From Noviherbaspirillum sedimenti (lineage in GTDB: Bacteria; Pseudomonadota; Gammaproteobacteria; Burkholderiales; Burkholderiaceae_D): 64,000 nucleotides of DNA. The position numbers and the translations under genes are program-made. Below are positions 44,453 through 52,775 of the stretch, piece by piece. Each line of letters opens with the position of its first letter. Position 1 is the first letter of the stretch. The notes under the pieces are model-generated. The model was not told the origin of the DNA, ran no database searches, and saw only the letters and a program-made list of their open reading frames with translations. The stretch lies in the NCBI RefSeq assembly GCF_003590835.1, contig NZ_QYUQ01000002.1:1178001-1242000 (forward strand). Reading direction: 5' to 3'.

Positions 44453-46051
44453 TTATGCCATTGCTTCGTACAGCGGCAAGGTCAGGAATTCCGGATATTC
44501 CGGCGTCAGCGACATGCGGTCGAAGATTTCCGCAGCCTGGTCGTAGGTCGCGGTGTTTTCGCCTTGTCCCGTGACAGTCGCTTTCACCTTGGCCAGCTCT
44601 TCGGCGATCATCACGCGCACCATTTCGACCGTGACCTTGCGGCCGTCGTCGAGAATGCCCTTCGGCGACACCACCCATTGCCACACTTGCGAGCGGCTGA
44701 TTTCAGCGGTGGCGGCATCTTCCATCAGGTTATGGATGGGCACGCAACCATTGCCGGCCAGCCAGCTGCCGAGGTAATGGATGCCGACATTGATATTGTT
44801 GCGCAAGCCGGCTTCGGTAATCGGCTGTTCCGGCTGGAAGTTGAGGAAGTCCTTGGCGCCGAAGTTTTCATCGCGCTGTTTTTCCCACTGGTTCGGACGG
44901 TCGCCCAGCACTTTCTGGAACTCTTCGGCAGCGATGGAGACGAGGCCCGGGTGTGCCACCCAGCCGCCGTCGAAGCCATCGTTGGCGTCGCGGGTCTTGT
45001 CGTGACGGATGCCGGCCAGCGCCTTCTCATTGGCGACCGGGTCGTTCTTGATCGGGATCAGGGCCGACATGCCGCCCATGGCCGGCGCGCCGCGCTTGTG
45101 GCAAGCCTTGACCAGCGCCAGCGCGTAGGAACGCATGAACGGCACTTCCATGGTAATGGCGCCGCGCTGGGCTAGGCAGAAGTCCTTGTTCTTCTTGAAC
45201 TTCTTGATGCAGCTGAAGATATAGTCCCAACGGCCGGCGTTCAGGCCGGAAGAATGGTTGCGCAGTTCGTACAGGATTTCTTCCATCTCGAAGGTGGCGA
45301 GAATGGTTTCGACCAGCACGGTCGCCTTGATGGTGCCTTGCGGCAGACCGATGTGGTCTTGCGCCATCACGAAGATATCGTTCCACAGGCGCGCTTCCAG
45401 ATGGCTTTCCATCTTCGGCAGGTAGTAGAACGGGCCGGCGCCGCGAGCGACCTGTTCCTTGGCGTTGTGGAAGAACACCAGGGCGAAGTCGAAGATGCCG
45501 CCGGCAACGCGCTGACCATCGACGGTCACATGCTTTTCATCGAGGTGCCAGCCGCGCGGACGGATCTGCAGGGTGGCGACCTTGTCGTTGAGCTTGTATT
45601 CCTTGCCGGCTTCGTTCTTGAAGGAGAGTTCGCGGCGAATCGCCTGGTACAGGTTGACCTGGCCCTGGATCTGGTTGTGCCAGTTCGGCGAGTTCGAATC
45701 CTCGAAGTCAGTCATGTAGGAATCAGCGCCGGAATTGAAGGCGTTGATGATCATCTTGGCTTCCACCGGACCGGTGATTTCGGTGCGGCGGCGCTCCAGT
45801 GCCTTGGGCAGCGGCGCGATCTTCCAGTCGCCTTCGCGGATGGCCTTGGTTTCCGGCAGGAAGTCGGGCATTTCGCCGGCATCGATGCGGGCCTGGCGGG
45901 CGACACGTGCGGCCAGCAATTCCTGGCGGCGGCCTTCGAAGGCGCGATGCAGCTTGGTGACCAGGGCCAGGGCTTCGGGTGTCAGGATGCTTTCGTAAGC
46001 GGGTTTGATGTCGCCGGTAATTTGCATGCCAGCCGGGAGTTTCAGTGCCAT
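44453..46051 (-). CDS. aceB: Malate synthase A
   Basis: Condenses glyoxylate with acetyl-CoA to malate in the glyoxylate shunt, allowing growth on acetate or fatty acids. The 532-residue protein has the malate synthase signature around NHSSGLNAGRWDYIFS, the PRGWHLDEKHV block and the conserved MGGMSALIPIK segment. GGAGAAC lies upstream of the ATG. Isocitrate lyase (aceA), the other shunt enzyme, is not in this window. A TSUP permease gene lies upstream in the same direction. Confidence 0.95.
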   Translation of the reverse strand: MALKLPAGMQITGDIKPAYESILTPEALALVTKLHRAFEGRRQELLAARVARQARIDAGEMPDFLPETKAIREGDWKIAPLPKALERRRTEITGPVEAKMIINAFNSGADSYMTDFEDSNSPNWHNQIQGQVNLYQAIRRELSFKNEAGKEYKLNDKVATLQIRPRGWHLDEKHVTVDGQRVAGGIFDFALVFFHNAKEQVARGAGPFYYLPKMESHLEARLWNDIFVMAQDHIGLPQGTIKATVLVETILATFEMEEILYELRNHSSGLNAGRWDYIFSCIKKFKKNKDFCLAQRGAITMEVPFMRSYALALVKACHKRGAPAMGGMSALIPIKNDPVANEKALAGIRHDKTRDANDGFDGGWVAHPGLVSIAAEEFQKVLGDRPNQWEKQRDENFGAKDFLNFQPEQPITEAGLRNNINVGIHYLGSWLAGNGCVPIHNLMEDAATAEISRSQVWQWVVSPKGILDDGRKVTVEMVRVMIAEELAKVKATVTGQGENTATYDQAAEIFDRMSLTPEYPEFLTLPLYEAMA

Positions 46052-46088
46052 CTAGTTCTCCTGAAAAGTGCGTTGGTACGACTTGTTT

Positions 46089-46847
46089 TTAATACGTCTT
46101 GAAGAAATAAAATCCGGTCAGACAAAAACCGACCGCGATGATGAAGCGGCGCAGCCATTGCGCCGGAATTCTACGCGCGAAGCGCGCGCCAAGATAACCA
46201 CCCAGGATCGCCGTGGCGGCCATCAACAAGGTATAGGGCCAATCGACCGCACCGGCGATGACGAAGGTCAGTACCGTCACGCTGTAAATGACGGCGGACA
46301 GCAGGTTCTTGATGGCATTGATTTCATGCACATCGTCATGCCCGGCGATCGCCAGGCTGGCCAGCATCAGGATGCCCATGCCGGCGCCGAAAAAACCGCC
46401 ATACACCGACACCACGGCATGTCCGCCCAGGGCGCCGACGCTGTTGCGCGGCTGCCCCGCCTGGGCACCGCGTAGCCAGCCGGAAATTTTGCCGGAAAAG
46501 GCGAACAGCAAGGTAGCAAACAGCAACAGCCAGGGGATCAGCCTAGAAAAGGTGGCATCCTGGATGTTCAGCAAGAGCAGGCCGCCCGCGGCGCCGCCGA
46601 TCAGCGATACGATCCCCAGCGGAATCAGATAGCGCTTGTAGCGCGCCAGCTCTTCCCGGTAGGCCCAGGCGCCCGAGAGGCTGGCCGGCCACAGCGCCAC
46701 CGAATTGCTGGCGTTCGCCACCACCGGCGGCACGCCCACCGCCAGCAAGGCCGGGAAAGAAAAGAAGGTGCCGCCGCCGGCGACGGAATTCATCGCGCCG
46801 GCGCAGAATGCCGCGAGTCCCACCAGAGTGATTTGCCAGAGTTCCAT
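46089..46847 (-). CDS. TSUP family (TauE/SafE) membrane permease
   Basis: A protein of about 252 residues with seven or eight hydrophobic helices. The TSUP signature is near the N-terminus (GAMNSVAGGGTFFSFPALL) with a second repeat half later (FGAGMGILMLASLAI). Family members export sulfite, sulfoacetate or related organic acids. I prefer the ATG at 46847, which gives the family's usual N-terminus, over a GTG 14 codons upstream. It is divergent from a LysR gene, which may control it. The substrate is unknown. Confidence 0.88.
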   Translation of the reverse strand: MELWQITLVGLAAFCAGAMNSVAGGGTFFSFPALLAVGVPPVVANASNSVALWPASLSGAWAYREELARYKRYLIPLGIVSLIGGAAGGLLLLNIQDATFSRLIPWLLLFATLLFAFSGKISGWLRGAQAGQPRNSVGALGGHAVVSVYGGFFGAGMGILMLASLAIAGHDDVHEINAIKNLLSAVIYSVTVLTFVIAGAVDWPYTLLMAATAILGGYLGARFARRIPAQWLRRFIIAVGFCLTGFYFFKTY

Positions 46848-46973
46848 GTGCCGAATGCTTGCGTTTCCGATGGCTTCCAGTATATTCACTATTTATACAT
46901 ATAAACATGCATAATAATCACTTTATCTTTGCGTTTAAGTTAAAGATGGTTTTTCCGTAATCTGTCACAGCCA

Positions 46974-47879
46974 ATGGACCATTTCAAGCAGATTTCCACC
47001 TTTGTCGAAGTAATTGCCAGGGGCAGCCTGTCCGCTGCCGCGCGTACCGAGGGCATTGCGCCGGCGATGGTCAGCCGCCGCCTGGATGCCCTGGAAGAAC
47101 GGCTCGGCGTCAAATTGCTGCAACGCTCGACGCGACAGCTGGCACTGACCGACGAAGGCACGGCGTTCCTGGAGGATTGCCAGCGTATCCTGGCCGACCT
47201 GGAAAACGCCGAAGCTGCCGTGTCCGAGCGCAGCGCCCGCGCCAGCGGCCATTTGACGATATCGGCGCCGGCCGGCTTCGGCCGCTGGCACGTCGCCCCG
47301 CTGGTGCCGTCCTTCCTCGCCGAACACCGCGACGTGACGATCACGCTGAGCCTGAGCGATCGCGTGGTTGACCTGATCGGCGAAGGGATCGATGTGGCGA
47401 TCCGCATCGCTGCCATGAATGATTCCAGCCTGGTCGGCGTCAAGCTGGCCGACAATCAGCGTGTGGTCGTAGCTGCGCCCGACTACATCAGGCGCCATGG
47501 CGCGCCGCAATCCCTGGCGGAGCTGGCGCGGCACAACTGTCTGGCGATCAGCAGCGACGGCAGCCAGCGCGGCTGGACCTTTCGCCAGAACGGCAAGAAC
47601 GTGATTTTGAAAGTTGCCGGCAACATGGAATGCAACGATGGCGAAGTACTGCACCATTGGGCGCTGGCCGGCAAGGGCCTGGCCTGGCGCTCGATGTGGG
47701 AAGTCGGCAGCGAAATTGCCTCCGGCCAACTAGTCACCGTGCTGGATGACCATGCCGCGCCCGGCAACGATATCCATGCGGTGTTCGCCCAGCGCCGCCA
47801 TTTGCCCTTGCGCATCCGAGTGTTCGTCGACTTCCTGCGGCGGGCGTATGCCGCGCCGGAATACTGGCGCAAGCCCTGA
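46974..47879 (+). CDS. LysR-family transcriptional regulator
   Basis: A 301-residue regulator with an N-terminal winged helix-turn-helix (about 1-60; ARTEGIAPAMVSRRLDALEERLG is its recognition region). A co-inducer domain follows from about 88. It is divergent from the TSUP permease gene across a short AT-rich gap, so the permease is its most likely target. It ends at a hairpin shared with the converging cold-shock gene. The ligand is unknown. Confidence 0.88.
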   Translation: MDHFKQISTFVEVIARGSLSAAARTEGIAPAMVSRRLDALEERLGVKLLQRSTRQLALTDEGTAFLEDCQRILADLENAEAAVSERSARASGHLTISAPAGFGRWHVAPLVPSFLAEHRDVTITLSLSDRVVDLIGEGIDVAIRIAAMNDSSLVGVKLADNQRVVVAAPDYIRRHGAPQSLAELARHNCLAISSDGSQRGWTFRQNGKNVILKVAGNMECNDGEVLHHWALAGKGLAWRSMWEVGSEIASGQLVTVLDDHAAPGNDIHAVFAQRRHLPLRIRVFVDFLRRAYAAPEYWRKP

Positions 47880-47902
47880 CGCCCTGATCCGGCGCACGGC
47901 AT

Positions 47903-47933
47903 AAAAAAATCCCCGGCGTACCGGGGATTTTTT
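47903..47933. terminator. Bidirectional terminator between LysR and the cold-shock gene
   Basis: A perfect stem, ATCCCCGG / CCGGGGAT, with CGTA loop and A and T runs on the two sides, lies between convergent genes. Confidence 0.9.
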
Positions 47934-47950
47934 GTCCTGCCTGAAACAGC

Positions 47951-48154
47951 TTAAGCAGCTTGGATGTTCGAAGCTTGCTTGCCTTTCGGGCCGGTGGTGA
48001 CTTCGAAAGTCACGCGCTGGTTTTCTTTCAGGGTCTTGAAGCCATTGCCCTGAATTGCGGAGAAGTGTGCGAACAGATCTTCGCCGCCTTCGTCCGGGGT
48101 GATAAAGCCAAAACCCTTAGCGTCATTGAACCACTTAACAATACCAGTTGCCAT
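47951..48154 (-). CDS. cspA: Cold-shock family RNA-binding protein
   Basis: A 67-residue single-domain protein that binds single-stranded nucleic acid and melts RNA structure. Both RNA-binding motifs are present: KGFGFIT (about 13-19) and DLFAHFSAI (about 26-34). AAAGGA lies upstream of the ATG. The AT-rich leader of over 100 bases is typical of cold-shock mRNAs, though cold induction cannot be judged. The paralogue number is not known, so the letter in the symbol is nominal. Confidence 0.95.
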   Translation of the reverse strand: MATGIVKWFNDAKGFGFITPDEGGEDLFAHFSAIQGNGFKTLKENQRVTFEVTTGPKGKQASNIQAA

Positions 48155-48274
48155 TTCATTTCCTTTTTTACAATTAAATTGGGCGTGAGCCCGGTTGTCA
48201 TCGTTTGAAGCAAGAAGGAATGACAGACTGATACTGCACCACTAACTCGAATCGCAACGACCGGCGCATTATAC

Positions 48275-49672
48275 TCAAAAAACATCCATCGAATCCGGGT
48301 TTGTTTCAAACGTGTTGCGTCCGGCCGATTTTGCCCGGTAAAGAGCCTCATCGGCACGGCCCAGCAATGCTGCTGCATCCTCCTCCTCCTGCTGCCTGAC
48401 GGCCACCCCGATGCTGGTGGTAACCCTACGCTGGCGGCCACAGACATCAAACGGCCGCTCCATGGCGACGATGATTTTTTGCGCCACCGCCTGCGCTTCT
48501 TCCGCTGCGCCAAGGCCTTCGAGGACAATCACGAATTCATCGCCCGCCAGGCGCGCCACCGTATCGGTGTCGCGCACGCAGGCCTGCAGGCGCTCGGCGA
48601 ATTCGCGCAAGACATCGTCGCCGCCCTGGTGGCCGCAGCTATCGTTGATTTCCTTGAAGTGGTCGATATCGAGGAACAGCAGCGCCATCAGCGTGCCGTA
48701 GCGGCGGCTGTAGCGTACGGCATCGGCGCAGCGCTCCTCGAACTGGATACGGTTGGCAATGCCGGTCAGCGCATCGACCCGCACCAGCTGGCGCAATTGC
48801 GTCTCGACCTGCTTGAGCGCGGTGATGTCTTCGACCAGGCCGAAATAACCGGCAACGGCGCCGTGCGGGTCGGTGTCGGGAATATAGCTGACCCGCTCGT
48901 AGCGCACACCGTCGTCGCAGCGGACGGTACGCTCGAACAACATGGGCGTACCAGACAATGCCTGACGAACATAGTCTCTGCTCTGGGCATAGACTTCCGG
49001 CCCCAGGACCTCACTGACCAGCATGCCCACCAGCTCTTCGTGCAGAATGCCGTAGGATTCTTCGTAACGCCGGTTGGCAAAGGCGACCCGCTCGTCGACA
49101 GTGACATAGGCCACCAGCGCCGGGATATTGTCGGTGATCAGGCGCAGGCGCTGCTCGCTCTTGATCAGCGCGAGCTCATTGGCACGGCGCTCGGTAATGT
49201 CTTCCACACTGCCGACATAGCCGACGGCCTTGCCAGCCAACAGCACCGGTACCACTTTCAGCGCAACCCACAGAAAATCATCCTCAGCGCACCGCAGCCG
49301 ACAGATGCCGGTATAGGGAGGATCCTGCTGCGCATTCCAGCTGGCCAGCGCTGCCAGCAGACGCGCGCGATCCTGCGGGTGCAGGCAGCGCCGCCAGGCC
49401 TTGCTGCGCAGGGCGGACAAGGGAAGCCCGACCATGCGTTCCATGGTGCGGTTGGCATAGCTGCAATCGCCGTCCAGACTGGTATAGATCAGTCCCAGCG
49501 GAGAGGCATCGTTGACGGCTTGCAATTGCGCCTGCCTGGTGCGCGGCCCCGCCTTGCTGCGCAAGGCAGCCGGCAACAGGCCGAACAAAAATGCAAAAAT
49601 ACCAACAAGGCTGACGGCCATGGACTTCAAGCTGAGTACAGATAGCAAGTTGAAGCGGCCATCGATATGCAT
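48275..49672 (-). CDS. Membrane-anchored PAS-PAS diguanylate cyclase
   Basis: A protein of about 465 residues that makes cyclic di-GMP. An N-terminal membrane helix (about 15-38) is followed by two PAS domains (the first ending in GSVEDITERR, the second in GLVEDITALK) and a GGDEF domain. The active-site loop reads AGDEF (about 376-380), a variant known in active enzymes. The inhibitory I-site RDTD lies five residues before it. The start is uncertain: the ATG at 49672 lacks a clear ribosome site, and a GTG at 49765 adds 31 residues. Confidence 0.88.
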   Translation of the reverse strand: MHIDGRFNLLSVLSLKSMAVSLVGIFAFLFGLLPAALRSKAGPRTRQAQLQAVNDASPLGLIYTSLDGDCSYANRTMERMVGLPLSALRSKAWRRCLHPQDRARLLAALASWNAQQDPPYTGICRLRCAEDDFLWVALKVVPVLLAGKAVGYVGSVEDITERRANELALIKSEQRLRLITDNIPALVAYVTVDERVAFANRRYEESYGILHEELVGMLVSEVLGPEVYAQSRDYVRQALSGTPMLFERTVRCDDGVRYERVSYIPDTDPHGAVAGYFGLVEDITALKQVETQLRQLVRVDALTGIANRIQFEERCADAVRYSRRYGTLMALLFLDIDHFKEINDSCGHQGGDDVLREFAERLQACVRDTDTVARLAGDEFVIVLEGLGAAEEAQAVAQKIIVAMERPFDVCGRQRRVTTSIGVAVRQQEEEDAAALLGRADEALYRAKSAGRNTFETNPDSMDVF

Positions 49673-50035
49673 AAAGCCCAAACCTGATAAATTCCAAATT
49701 ACGGCTATACACGTCGCTCTCGTCAGACTGTAAAAACCAAATCTTGTCGATGAAAGGCAATGCACTTGCCGCGCCGGATAATAAAAAGTACAAAGGAATT
49801 TGCTTGCCTGAATACAACAAACAAGTCGATTCCATCTACTGCGAAAAGTTCATTATCTGGCAGGAGGGAATGTTTGATATGCGGATTATCAATACCCGAG
49901 ATTGCGGTAGGGTGATGTGTTACGCTTAACAAGATATTGATTTGTCTCAAAATATGCGACAAAACTCCCTGCAATTCCTTAAAACCGCTCGACCAAAATT
50001 GGGCAGATCACTGTTGCGCACGTTCGAGAAACGCC
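49673..50035. other. AT-rich divergent gap between the diguanylate cyclase and AI-2E genes
   Basis: The 363-base stretch is clearly more AT-rich than its neighbours and probably holds the promoters of both genes. Short open frames exist on both strands but have no ribosome sites or recognisable products. I see no RNA gene. Confidence 0.5.
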
Positions 50036-51049
50036 ATGTTACCCATCAGTAAATTTACCGCCGTGACCGCTGCCTCCTACTTGCTGGCGGCGCTGGCGCT
50101 GTGGGGAGTGATGCATTTTGGTTTGCTGGCATCGCTGTTTGCCGGCTTGCTGGTTTTTGCGCTGGTGCATTTACTGGCGCCTTTGCTGGCCAAAAAGTTC
50201 AGCAGTGCGCGCGCCCGCCTGTTGGCGGTGGCGGCCTTGTCCGTCGTGACGGTGAGCCTGCTGACCCTGGCGATCTGGGGCACGGCAGCGTTTTTCAACA
50301 GCGACGCCGGCAGCGTCGAGACCCTGCTGCAAAAGATGGCGGACATCCTTGAAGCTTCGCGCAACCAGATCCCGCCCTGGCTGGCCGGGCACTTGCCAGA
50401 CAATGTCCATGCGTTGCGTGAAATGCTGACCGCCTGGTTGCGCCAGCACGCCACCGAAGCCCGCCTGGCGGGCCAGGAAGCCGGCCGTACTGCTGCCCAT
50501 GTCCTGCTCGGCATGATCATCGGCGCCATGGTGGCCCTGCACGACAGCACCGAAGCGCACGCCTCGCGCCCGCTGGCGCTGGCCCTGCGCGAGCGGGCGC
50601 TGGCCTTGAGCGCCGCCTTCCGGCAAATCGTCTTCGCCCAGGTGCGTATTGCCGCCATCAATGCGTTGCTGACGGCCGCCTATATTTTCATTGTACTGCC
50701 GCTGGCCGGCGTGCACCTGCCGCTGGCCAAGAGCATCGTCGCCATCACCTTCTTCGCCGGCCTCTTGCCGGTGGTGGGCAACCTGGTATCCAACACCGTG
50801 CTGGTGATCGCCGGGCTATCGCATTCGCTGCAAATCGCCGTCGGCTCGCTGCTGTTCATGGTGGTGCTCCACAAGCTGGAATATTTCCTGAATGCGAAAA
50901 TCATCGGTCAGCAAATCAAGGCGCGCCCATGGGAATTACTGATCGCCATGCTGGTCATGGAAGCGATATTCGGCTTGCCCGGGGTGGTTGCCGGGCCAGT
51001 GTATTACGCCTACCTGAAGCAGGAGCTGGTGGCGCGCGGGTTGATTTGA
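50036..51049 (+). CDS. AI-2E family transporter
   Basis: A 337-residue membrane protein with about eight hydrophobic segments and a soluble central part (about 95-160), as in the PerM/AI-2E exporter family. The C-terminal part holds the family-typical block PVVGNLVSNTVLV and PWELLIAMLVMEAIFGLPGVVAGP. The ATG at 50036 is preferred over an upstream frame extension that is not membrane-like. Substrates in this family range from autoinducer-2 to sodium/proton exchange, so the role is open. Confidence 0.87.
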   Translation: MLPISKFTAVTAASYLLAALALWGVMHFGLLASLFAGLLVFALVHLLAPLLAKKFSSARARLLAVAALSVVTVSLLTLAIWGTAAFFNSDAGSVETLLQKMADILEASRNQIPPWLAGHLPDNVHALREMLTAWLRQHATEARLAGQEAGRTAAHVLLGMIIGAMVALHDSTEAHASRPLALALRERALALSAAFRQIVFAQVRIAAINALLTAAYIFIVLPLAGVHLPLAKSIVAITFFAGLLPVVGNLVSNTVLVIAGLSHSLQIAVGSLLFMVVLHKLEYFLNAKIIGQQIKARPWELLIAMLVMEAIFGLPGVVAGPVYYAYLKQELVARGLI

Positions 51050-51055
51050 GCCAAT

Positions 51056-51089
51056 AAAAAAATGGGTCGACGCTTGCCGCGTCAACCCA
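51056..51089 (-). terminator. Terminator after the ImmA-like gene
   Basis: TGGGTCGACGC pairs with GCGTCAACCCA with one mismatch; on the minus strand seven T residues follow. It lies 47 bases after the ImmA-like stop and just past the AI-2E gene end. Confidence 0.75.
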
Positions 51090-51135
51090 CCAAATTACCA
51101 CTTTACTCCCCAGGAGACCAAACTACCTTGCAATA

Positions 51136-51660
51136 TCAAGCGGCGACGATCTGCTCCAGATCGATGCCTAGTTGTTTGAGACGGTACTCCAGCGCATCGG
51201 CGGTGACGCCGAAATGGCTGGCCATGCCACTGAATGCCAGGCCCTTCCTTGCCAGCTGGCGCACGGCCAGATCCGGCATCAGCAGCGAAGCCGCGAACGC
51301 ATCGGCAAAGACTTCCAGTGCGCCATCGTCAATGCCGCCCTGACGCAGGCGGAATTCCACGTATTTGTAGCATTCGGCATGCCGGTTCATCTGGCCGGCA
51401 TAATAGCCAAGCTTTTGCGCGCAATTGAAGCGCTTGCGATCGGCGCTGTCACACTGGTTCAGCATGACCACCGGCGCCTTGCCGGCATCCTTGATCAAGC
51501 CACCGAGGATGTTTTCCGGCAGCTCCGCTTCGAGCACGGCGATGCCCATCTGGGTGGCAATCGCGGTCGGATCGACCGGAAAGCCGCGACCGCGCCAGAC
51601 CGAATCGAGGATCTGGTAAGCAGATTTTTTTGCATCCAGATGGATAGAAGCATGATTCAT
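51136..51660 (-). CDS. ImmA/IrrE-like protein lacking the zinc motif
   Basis: A 174-residue protein that aligns with the ImmA/IrrE metallopeptidase family. It keeps the RKRF lead-in at about 75-78 and the downstream helix EVFADAFAASLLMPD at about 117-130. Members normally carry RxRFTxAHELGH, with zinc bound by the HExxH. Here residues 81-86 read AQKLGY, so both histidines and the glutamate are gone. It is probably a non-catalytic binding or regulatory protein. The ATG at 51660 follows GGAG. No Xre-type partner is adjacent. A strong promoter lies 73 bases upstream. Confidence 0.75.
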   Translation of the reverse strand: MNHASIHLDAKKSAYQILDSVWRGRGFPVDPTAIATQMGIAVLEAELPENILGGLIKDAGKAPVVMLNQCDSADRKRFNCAQKLGYYAGQMNRHAECYKYVEFRLRQGGIDDGALEVFADAFAASLLMPDLAVRQLARKGLAFSGMASHFGVTADALEYRLKQLGIDLEQIVAA

Positions 51661-51732
51661 GGGCTTTTTCTCCTGCGGGGAATGGCTTGGTGGCAACGGC
51701 GAAAGAATGATAATTTGTTTCTCTGTATCAAC

Positions 51733-51761
51733 ATACTAGGAACTTTATTTCCACATGTCAA
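51733..51761 (-). promoter_or_regulatory. Sigma-70 promoter for the ImmA-like gene
   Basis: On the minus strand TTGACA is followed after exactly 17 bases by TAGTAT. Two copies of ATGTTGAYA (51756-51764 and 51726-51734), start-to-start 30 bases, overlap the -35 and -10 regions and look like an operator. The rest of the gap up to the OmpA-like gene (51661-52022) holds no gene I can support. Confidence 0.65.
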
Positions 51762-52022
51762 CATTCATTTGTATATTGTTTGCACACTGCGACCAATGGG
51801 TTTTGCCCGTAAAATGGCCATGAAAACAAGTCATTCGATGCCATTCGGTGCGTATTTCGCCCCCCTCATCGCCTGATGCGCTGGCCTTGGCATGAACATC
51901 CTGGAAACTTGGCCGCTGATTTTGCTGTCTATTAAGCACGCTGCCGGTTGCGCGGCGGTTCTCTGGCTGACGGGCTCCGTCCTGTCACAGCAACCCACCT
52001 ACTTAAAATAAAGGAATCCTCC

Positions 52023-52691
52023 ATGAAAAAACTGACGCTCATCGCAGTCGCGGTCGCCATCGCTGTTTCCGGCTGCGCCGACATGTCACCGACCCAGCGC
52101 GGCACCGCCCAGGGGGCCGGCCTCGGCGCTCTGGGCGGTGCCGTCATCGGCGCGATGGCCGGCGACAGGAAGGATGCCGCTACTGGTGCGGTCATTGGCG
52201 CCGCCGCTGGCGCCATCGCCGGCAATGTCTGGTCCAAGCGCATGGAATCGCAGAAGCGTGCCATGGAAGAAGCCACCCAGGGCACCGGCGTGCAGGTCAC
52301 CCAGACCGCCGACAACCGCCTGAAGCTGGAAATCCCGAGCGATATCTCCTTCGACACCAACCGCGCCGACATCAAGCCCAACTTCCGCCCCGTGCTCGAC
52401 CGCTTCGCCACCAGCCTGAACGAAAATCCCGTCACCAACGTCACCATCATCGGCCATACCGACAGTACCGGCAGCGATGCCATCAACGATCCGCTGTCGC
52501 GCAACCGCGCCGCCAACGCGCGCGACTACCTGAGTGCGCGTGGCGTGTCGTCGGCGCGCTTCACGGTGGAAGGCCGCGGCTCCCGGCAACCGGTCGCGGA
52601 CAACGCCACCGTGGCGGGACGGGCGCAAAACCGGCGTGTGGAAATTTTCGTGGCGGAGCCGGCGCCGCAGACACAAGCACCGGCAAGATAA
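52023..52691 (+). CDS. OmpA-family outer-membrane lipoprotein
   Basis: A 222-residue lipoprotein with signal sequence and lipobox VSGC near residue 19. A glycine-zipper region (GAGLGALGGAVIGAMAG, repeated as GAVIGAAAGAIAG) is followed by a C-terminal OmpA peptidoglycan-binding domain (about 100-205; IIGHTDSTGS and LSRNRAANARDYL). It probably tethers the outer membrane to the wall. AAGGAATCC precedes the ATG at 52023. It stands alone; the ROK gene converges on it. Confidence 0.9.
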   Translation: MKKLTLIAVAVAIAVSGCADMSPTQRGTAQGAGLGALGGAVIGAMAGDRKDAATGAVIGAAAGAIAGNVWSKRMESQKRAMEEATQGTGVQVTQTADNRLKLEIPSDISFDTNRADIKPNFRPVLDRFATSLNENPVTNVTIIGHTDSTGSDAINDPLSRNRAANARDYLSARGVSSARFTVEGRGSRQPVADNATVAGRAQNRRVEIFVAEPAPQTQAPAR

Positions 52692-52775
52692 GCCCGCCAC
52701 CGGCCAAACCGCCGGCGACCTGGCCGGCGGCCGCATCCAGGCATGCCGGCCCACATCCAGGTCAGCCTTGGCTAC

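Noticed and set aside
48801..49835. Alternative minus-strand frames within the diguanylate cyclase
   Set aside because: They overlap the PAS domains in other frames and show no motif of their own.
49744..49974. Overlapping frames of 61 and 83 codons in the gap upstream of the diguanylate cyclase
   Set aside because: No ribosome site, no family resemblance and AT-rich sequence more consistent with promoters.
51745..51939. A 64-codon minus-strand frame upstream of the ImmA-like gene
   Set aside because: It covers the TTGACA-N17-TAGTAT promoter, has no ribosome site, and the translation has no recognisable feature.
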